Assembly: GCA_965214695.1 (NCBI GenBank)
Contig: OZ243967.1
Span: 1,798,001 to 1,862,000 of the forward strand
Length of the DNA stretch: 64,000 nt
DNA from: JAPOXR01 sp965214695
GTDB lineage: Bacteria; Pseudomonadota; Alphaproteobacteria; Rhodobacterales; Rhodobacteraceae
Direction: 5' to 3'
Positions 60,314 through 64,000 of the stretch are shown piece by piece. Numbering within the stretch: position 1 is the stretch's first letter; every line of letters begins with the position of its first letter. Below the pieces are notes generated by a model. That model saw only the letters and a program-made list of their open reading frames with translations, searched no databases and was not told where the DNA came from. Both the position numbers and the translations under genes were made by a program.

Positions 60314-61187
60314 CAATGGCGGTGGCGCCGTGCTCGCGCCACCAGACGAACAGCCCGGCCAGCACGATAATGGCGCCGCCGACGATGACGTTCATCTCGA
60401 GCATTTCGCCGAACACGGCCAAGCCGATCAACGACCCGAACACCATGTGCAGATAGGCGAAGGGTTGCACGACACCGGCCTCCGAGACCTCGTAGCATTT
60501 GATCAGCAGGTAGTGCCCGGTTGCACCGGACATGCACAGGATTGCCATCCAGATCCAGTCACCCTTCGCCATCGGCTCCAGGAACCAGACGCCGCCAGCA
60601 GTGGCGAAAATGGCGCCGGCGGTGCCAAGCCAGAAGAAGCTGGTCCGCGCCGAATCCCTGCGGGACGCATAGCGGGTCAACAGGACATAGACGGCAAACA
60701 TGGCCGCCGACAGGAAGGCGAGCAACGACAGTGGCGAAAACACGCCGGGGCCGGGACGCAGGATGACCAGCACCCCGATAAATCCGGCGCCGATTGCCAG
60801 CCACCGCCGCCATCCCACCCGTTCACCGAGGATCGGCCCCGACAGGGCGGCGACGATCAACGGGCTGCAGGCAAACAGGGCCAGGCATTCCACCAGCCCG
60901 ATCAGGGCAATGGCGGTGATCATGATGAATATCTCCGCCGACAGGACCACGCTGCGAAGGATCTGCAATAGCGGCTGTTCGGTTCTTGCCGCCTCCCGCA
61001 GGCCGCCCTGCTGCATTGCCGACAAGGCCATCACGAACACGCCGAAAAACCAGTAGCGGATCATGACCACCATCATGGAATTGTACTCGACTGCCAGGTG
61101 TTTCGAGATGCCATCCTGGGCAGCAAACACCATGGTGGTCAGCACCATCAATCCGATCCCGAGACGGTGGTTCACCTGCGGGCTCAC
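60273..61187 (-). CDS. DMT-superfamily (EamA-like) transporter
   Basis: A 304-residue inner-membrane transporter with ten predicted helices and the EamA two-repeat arrangement. Marks include FAAQDGISKHL at the N-terminus, SPLIVAALSGPILGERVGWRRW ending the first repeat, and VVQPFAYLHMVFGSLIGLAVFGE ending the second. It belongs to a different DMT branch from the gene at 19611. The start overlaps the mnmD stop by 4 bp (ATGA), suggesting one transcript, and its 3' end overlaps the lytic transglycosylase gene by 41 bp. The substrate is unknown. Confidence 0.88.
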   Translation of the reverse strand: MSPQVNHRLGIGLMVLTTMVFAAQDGISKHLAVEYNSMMVVMIRYWFFGVFVMALSAMQQGGLREAARTEQPLLQILRSVVLSAEIFIMITAIALIGLVECLALFACSPLIVAALSGPILGERVGWRRWLAIGAGFIGVLVILRPGPGVFSPLSLLAFLSAAMFAVYVLLTRYASRRDSARTSFFWLGTAGAIFATAGGVWFLEPMAKGDWIWMAILCMSGATGHYLLIKCYEVSEAGVVQPFAYLHMVFGSLIGLAVFGEMLEMNVIVGGAIIVLAGLFVWWREHGATAIVSRAANPRQDRST

Positions 61188-61882
61188 GTTCGGGGCAGCC
61201 TTCCGCAGAGCATGTGCCGCTTGCGCCCGAAGCCGGGTCGCCGTTCAACGGCAAATCCGGCGGCGCCCAACGCCCTGCGCACCCGGCCGGCGGCGGTGAA
61301 GGTGGCAAAGCTGCCGCCAGGCGCGGTTCGCTGCGCGACCTGGCCGAGGAGGCGGTCCTCCCAGGGCTGCGGGTTGCGCGACGGTGCAAACCCGTCGAGA
61401 AACCAGGCATCGGCACAGCCGGTCCAGTTCGGAACGCACAACCGCGCATCGCCGATCACCAGCTCCGCCTCGAGATTGCCGATGCAGACCCGGCTTGCCC
61501 CCGATGCCAGCTGCCGCAGGACCGGATCGGCAAGGCCGGGCAGTTCGGAAAATGGCGCCAGCGCTCGCTTGATATCGGCAATCGCCATCGGATGGGCCTC
61601 GAAGCCGGTATAGCGCAGTCGGCCCTGTTGCCGGCTTGCCGCCCATGCCTCGAGCGCCACCAGCATGTTCAATCCGGTGCCGAACCCGATTTCGGCAATC
61701 CGGAAGCCGGGCAGGTAGCGGGCCGGCAGTCCATTACCGGCCAAGAAGACATGCCTTGCCTCTCCCACGGGATCGTCGGCCGAGAAGTAGATGTCCCGGT
61801 AACGGGCCGAGTAGGGAACAGCGCCCTCCGCAAAGAGAACCCGCGCGGTGTCATTGGCATCGAGTGACATGGGCGTCCACAT
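61184..61882 (-). CDS. mnmD: tRNA 5-methylaminomethyl-2-thiouridine methyltransferase, stand-alone MnmD domain
   Basis: MnmD methylates nm5U34 to mnm5U34 in certain tRNAs using SAM. This 232-residue protein matches the N-terminal half of bifunctional MnmC: AVPYSARYRDIYFS, the SAM-binding strand RIAEIGFGTGLNML, FEAHPM, and DAWFLDGFAPSRNPQPW with the catalytic Asp, ending RRPGFGRKRHML. ATG 61882 is taken; ATG 61870 is possible. The partner oxidoreductase domain is encoded by the divergent gene at 62068, so the bifunctional enzyme is split here. Confidence 0.9.
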   Translation of the reverse strand: MWTPMSLDANDTARVLFAEGAVPYSARYRDIYFSADDPVGEARHVFLAGNGLPARYLPGFRIAEIGFGTGLNMLVALEAWAASRQQGRLRYTGFEAHPMAIADIKRALAPFSELPGLADPVLRQLASGASRVCIGNLEAELVIGDARLCVPNWTGCADAWFLDGFAPSRNPQPWEDRLLGQVAQRTAPGGSFATFTAAGRVRRALGAAGFAVERRPGFGRKRHMLCGRLPRT

Positions 61883-62067
61883 GGTTGATCGCTGCCTGCT
61901 GTACGAACGCAGGGGCAGGAAGTCGAGTTCACGCTGCGCGATTCCCCGGCCCATCTTCATGCGGCACGTCACACAAATCCGCTCATCATTCCGCCAACTC
62001 TGCCCTATGGTCGCCACGGCAAGACTGGAAGCCTCGCGGGCGGCCATCAACGGGAGGCCGATACTGC

Positions 62068-63144
62068 ATGACGATTGTTGATGTCGAGATCCATGGCGGC
62101 GGCATCTTCGGGCTGGCCATCGCCTGGTCATGCCGCCGACTCGGTGCAAAAGTCAGGATCGTCGAGACCCGCCGCATCGGCGCCGGGGCGAGCGGTGGAC
62201 CGGTTGGGGCCCTTGCACCGCATGCACCCGATGGCTGGAATTCCAGGAAGCAGTTCCAGCTGGAGAGCCTGCTGATGGCAGAAGCCTGGTGGGGTGAAGC
62301 CCGGCAATCGAGCGGAATTGATCCCGGCTATTCCAGGGCCGGCCGGCTGCAACCGATCCCCGATCGCCCCGGCAGGACCTCCCTGGAAGAGGAGCGGGCA
62401 CGGCAGGCCGAAAGGAACTGGCAGGGACAGGCAGCCTGGTCGGTCGAACCGGCTTCAGGCAATTGGGCACCGTCATCACCTTCTGGCCTCATGGTCCGCG
62501 ATACGCTGTCGGCGAGACTCCACCCGCTCCAGGCGCTGCGCTGCCTGGCAGCGGCATTGCGAAAGTCCGGCTGCGAGATCATCGAAGGGGAGATCGGGGG
62601 AAAGGGCAGCGGCGCCAGGGTCTGGGCCACCGGCATTGACGGCCTTCGTCATCTCGACCGGCAATTCGGGCGCCAGATCGGAACCGCCGAGAAGGGCCAG
62701 GCGATGCTCATCGGCCATGATGGTCGCAACCTGCCGCAGATTTTCGGCAATGGCGTGCACGTGGTCCCGCATTTCGATGGCACCACCGCAATCGGATCAA
62801 CCTCGGAGCGCGAATTCGACGAGCCGGTCCGGGTGGATGCAAAACTCGACGAGTTGCACCGGCGGGCCACCCGCCTGGTTCCGGCCATCGCCGGGGCGCC
62901 GATCATCGCCCGATGGGCAGGAATTCGGCCCCGCGTTGTCACCCGTGCGCCCCTGCTCGGACCCCTCCCCGGAAAGAAAGGGAACTTCATTGCCAATGGG
63001 GGCTTCAAGATCGGCCTCGGCATCGCCCCGAAGGTTGGCTCGGCCATGGCCAGTCTGATCCTCGATGGCCAGGACACCATTCCGCCCGAATTCCGCCTCG
63101 AGCCCCTCCTCGACCGAACAGCAAAACCAATCCCCGACCAGTGA
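62068..63144 (+). CDS. FAD-dependent oxidoreductase, stand-alone MnmC C-terminal domain
   Basis: A 358-residue DAO-type flavoprotein matching the second half of MnmC, which removes the carboxymethyl group from cmnm5U34 of tRNA. The FAD motif is VEIHGGGIFGLAIAW, then GASGGPVGALAPH and the substrate-side residues YSRAGRLQP. The C-terminal segment ARWAGIRPRVVTRAPLLGP and FIANGGFKIGLGIAP contains the second FAD contact. ATG 62068 has GGGAGG upstream. It diverges from mnmD across 185 bp, so the two halves can be co-regulated from one intergenic region. Confidence 0.87.
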   Translation: MTIVDVEIHGGGIFGLAIAWSCRRLGAKVRIVETRRIGAGASGGPVGALAPHAPDGWNSRKQFQLESLLMAEAWWGEARQSSGIDPGYSRAGRLQPIPDRPGRTSLEEERARQAERNWQGQAAWSVEPASGNWAPSSPSGLMVRDTLSARLHPLQALRCLAAALRKSGCEIIEGEIGGKGSGARVWATGIDGLRHLDRQFGRQIGTAEKGQAMLIGHDGRNLPQIFGNGVHVVPHFDGTTAIGSTSEREFDEPVRVDAKLDELHRRATRLVPAIAGAPIIARWAGIRPRVVTRAPLLGPLPGKKGNFIANGGFKIGLGIAPKVGSAMASLILDGQDTIPPEFRLEPLLDRTAKPIPDQ

Positions 63145-63217
63145 CGACACAGCCCCCACAACCATGACCAACCGAGCCGGCCAGCCATTGTCGCCGGCAA
63201 TAATCGGCCCTCTGCCC

Positions 63218-64000
63218 CTACCTGTCCCAACTGGCCGTCCAGGCGGCAAACTCGGAGGGTGTGGCGCGATAGCGGGAGAAATTGCCCTCGTGCACGCTCA
63301 GCAATTCCCGCTCGACGATTTCGCGAAAGCGCTCGCGTTCCGCAGCTTCGACATTACCTGCCGACCATGCGCCGATGTGTGTGGCTGCTTCCCTTTTGTC
63401 CATGCCCCGGCGAATGACATGACCGACGAGGTCTCGCATCGCCGCCCGGTGCGCCAACCTGAAAGGGTCGGGCTCGCCGAGCGACATGCGTATCGCGGCA
63501 TATCGCGCTGCCGAACGCCCGTAGGCCCAGATGAAAAGATCGCGCAGCAATTCAATGCGCTCGAGCTCATATATGCCCAGAATCGCATTGGTATACAGAT
63601 CCCGCGGCACGTCCTCGAAGGAGAGCGGCGACAAATTCGCACTGATGAGCGGGATATTCGCTGCAAGCCTCGAAACCCGCTTGTTCACGTCGTCGAAGGG
63701 TTGCAGATACGGAAGTTGCACCATCGAAAAAAAGGCCTGCTCGAACGGATCCTCGATCAGGGATGCTTTTGCTAGGACCTTGTCGAAACACTCCTCGATG
63801 ATTTTCGGCACCGCCAGCGGGCAAAAGACCGAACCCTGTATACCCACAACAACTCGCCGGAGTCTTCCCGGTGCCCCGGTGTCGGCAAGAAGTCCGTCGG
63901 CCAGCGCCGCGTGCAGATTCAGAATGGTATGGCGATTGAAGCCGATGCTCTGGGCACCGTCCACCAGGAATTCGATTGCGTCCTTGTGGTTCAGGATCAT
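63218..64000 (-). CDS. Fic-like protein with degenerate motif (5' end outside window)
   Basis: At least 260 residues, with the N-terminus probably beyond position 64000. The Fic-fold core helix is visible at LPYLQPFDDVNKRVSRLAAN (about 95-114), in the place of HxFxDGNGRxxR. The catalytic His is Gln100 and both Gly positions are replaced (Val, Lys), while the acidic Asp, the Asn and the last Arg remain. The following SPLSFEDVPRDLYTNAILG and the C-terminal half (FSRYRATPSEFAAWTASW) show normal conservation rather than decay. Classical AMPylation is unlikely. It may be a non-catalytic or differently acting Fic relative. Confidence 0.75.
   Translation of the reverse strand: MILNHKDAIEFLVDGAQSIGFNRHTILNLHAALADGLLADTGAPGRLRRVVVGIQGSVFCPLAVPKIIEECFDKVLAKASLIEDPFEQAFFSMVQLPYLQPFDDVNKRVSRLAANIPLISANLSPLSFEDVPRDLYTNAILGIYELERIELLRDLFIWAYGRSAARYAAIRMSLGEPDPFRLAHRAAMRDLVGHVIRRGMDKREAATHIGAWSAGNVEAAERERFREIVERELLSVHEGNFSRYRATPSEFAAWTASWDR

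Noticed and set aside
58751..60316. A 521-codon minus-strand frame opposite the lytic transglycosylase
   Set aside because: The SLT domain and signal peptide on the plus strand are unambiguous.

Overview
The window looks like chromosome of a high-GC alphaproteobacterium. Supporting signs are a short alphaproteobacterial-type HPr kinase with EIIA and HPr, a HIG1/cobalamin adenosyltransferase/etfBA/3-hydroxybutyryl-CoA dehydrogenase cluster, a methylsuccinyl-CoA dehydrogenase with the N-terminal extension typical of the ethylmalonyl-CoA pathway, the smpB-dapA-lytic transglycosylase neighbourhood, and MnmC split into two divergent genes. Family or genus cannot be resolved from the sequence alone. 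No tRNA, rRNA or CRISPR array was seen.

Layout. 0-7.4 kb: the 5' part of parC, a sugar isomerase/Gfo-Idh-MocA pair (the second gene frameshifted), an SDR, a frameshifted HIG1 membrane protein, cob(I)alamin adenosyltransferase, etfBA and hbd. 7.4-14.9 kb: the HPr/EIIA and HPr-kinase genes, same strand, separated by about 6.3 kb of accessory DNA. That DNA holds brnTA, phd-vapC, a retropepsin fragment, an unrecognised HEPN-like gene, a decayed higBA-type pair, a 5'-truncated group II intron and a secreted hypothetical protein. 14.9-21.6 kb: an HpcH/HpaI aldolase diverging from an inositol-type cluster (iolD, iolE, SDR, DMT exporter), then an enolase-superfamily dehydratase. 21.6-26 kb: a second accessory patch (DUF2971-like gene, HTH antitoxin/PIN pair, Fic gene with tandem operator-like repeats). 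26-36 kb: a phosphonate-monoester-hydrolase-like sulfatase, a five-gene peptide-type ABC importer and a D-threonine-aldolase-like enzyme. 36-42 kb: an orphan DNA methyltransferase, a DeoR regulator, a Na/Pi cotransporter and a helicase-associated-like protein of unknown role. 42-48.5 kb: a 2-aminoethylphosphonate operon (phnW, phnA, phnY, pbfA-like) with a divergent LysR regulator. 48.5-63.2 kb: ADP-ribosylglycohydrolase, mcd, pckA, yhhQ, a sulfurtransferase/GNAT/aminotransferase operon, smpB, dapA, lytic transglycosylase, DMT transporter and the split MnmC genes. 63.2-64 kb: a Fic-like gene with a degenerate active site, cut by the window end.

How the genes fit together. Three loci suggest phosphorus scavenging: the PMH-like sulfatase, the Na/Pi cotransporter and the aminoethylphosphonate operon. 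A second theme is C2/C4-acyl-CoA metabolism: Mcd needs an electron-transferring flavoprotein, the ethylmalonyl-CoA pathway needs adenosylcobalamin, and PckA draws its C4 product into gluconeogenesis. EtfBA, the adenosyltransferase, Hbd, Mcd and PckA are all here, though not in one operon. The most notable locus is the broken PTS phosphorelay: the island separates the HPr kinase from EIIA-HPr, and EIIA carries Asn where the phosphorylated His should be.

Frameshifts occur both in accessory DNA (expected decay) and in two otherwise healthy core genes (1482-2619 and 3685-3889). The latter could be true mutations or assembly indels.
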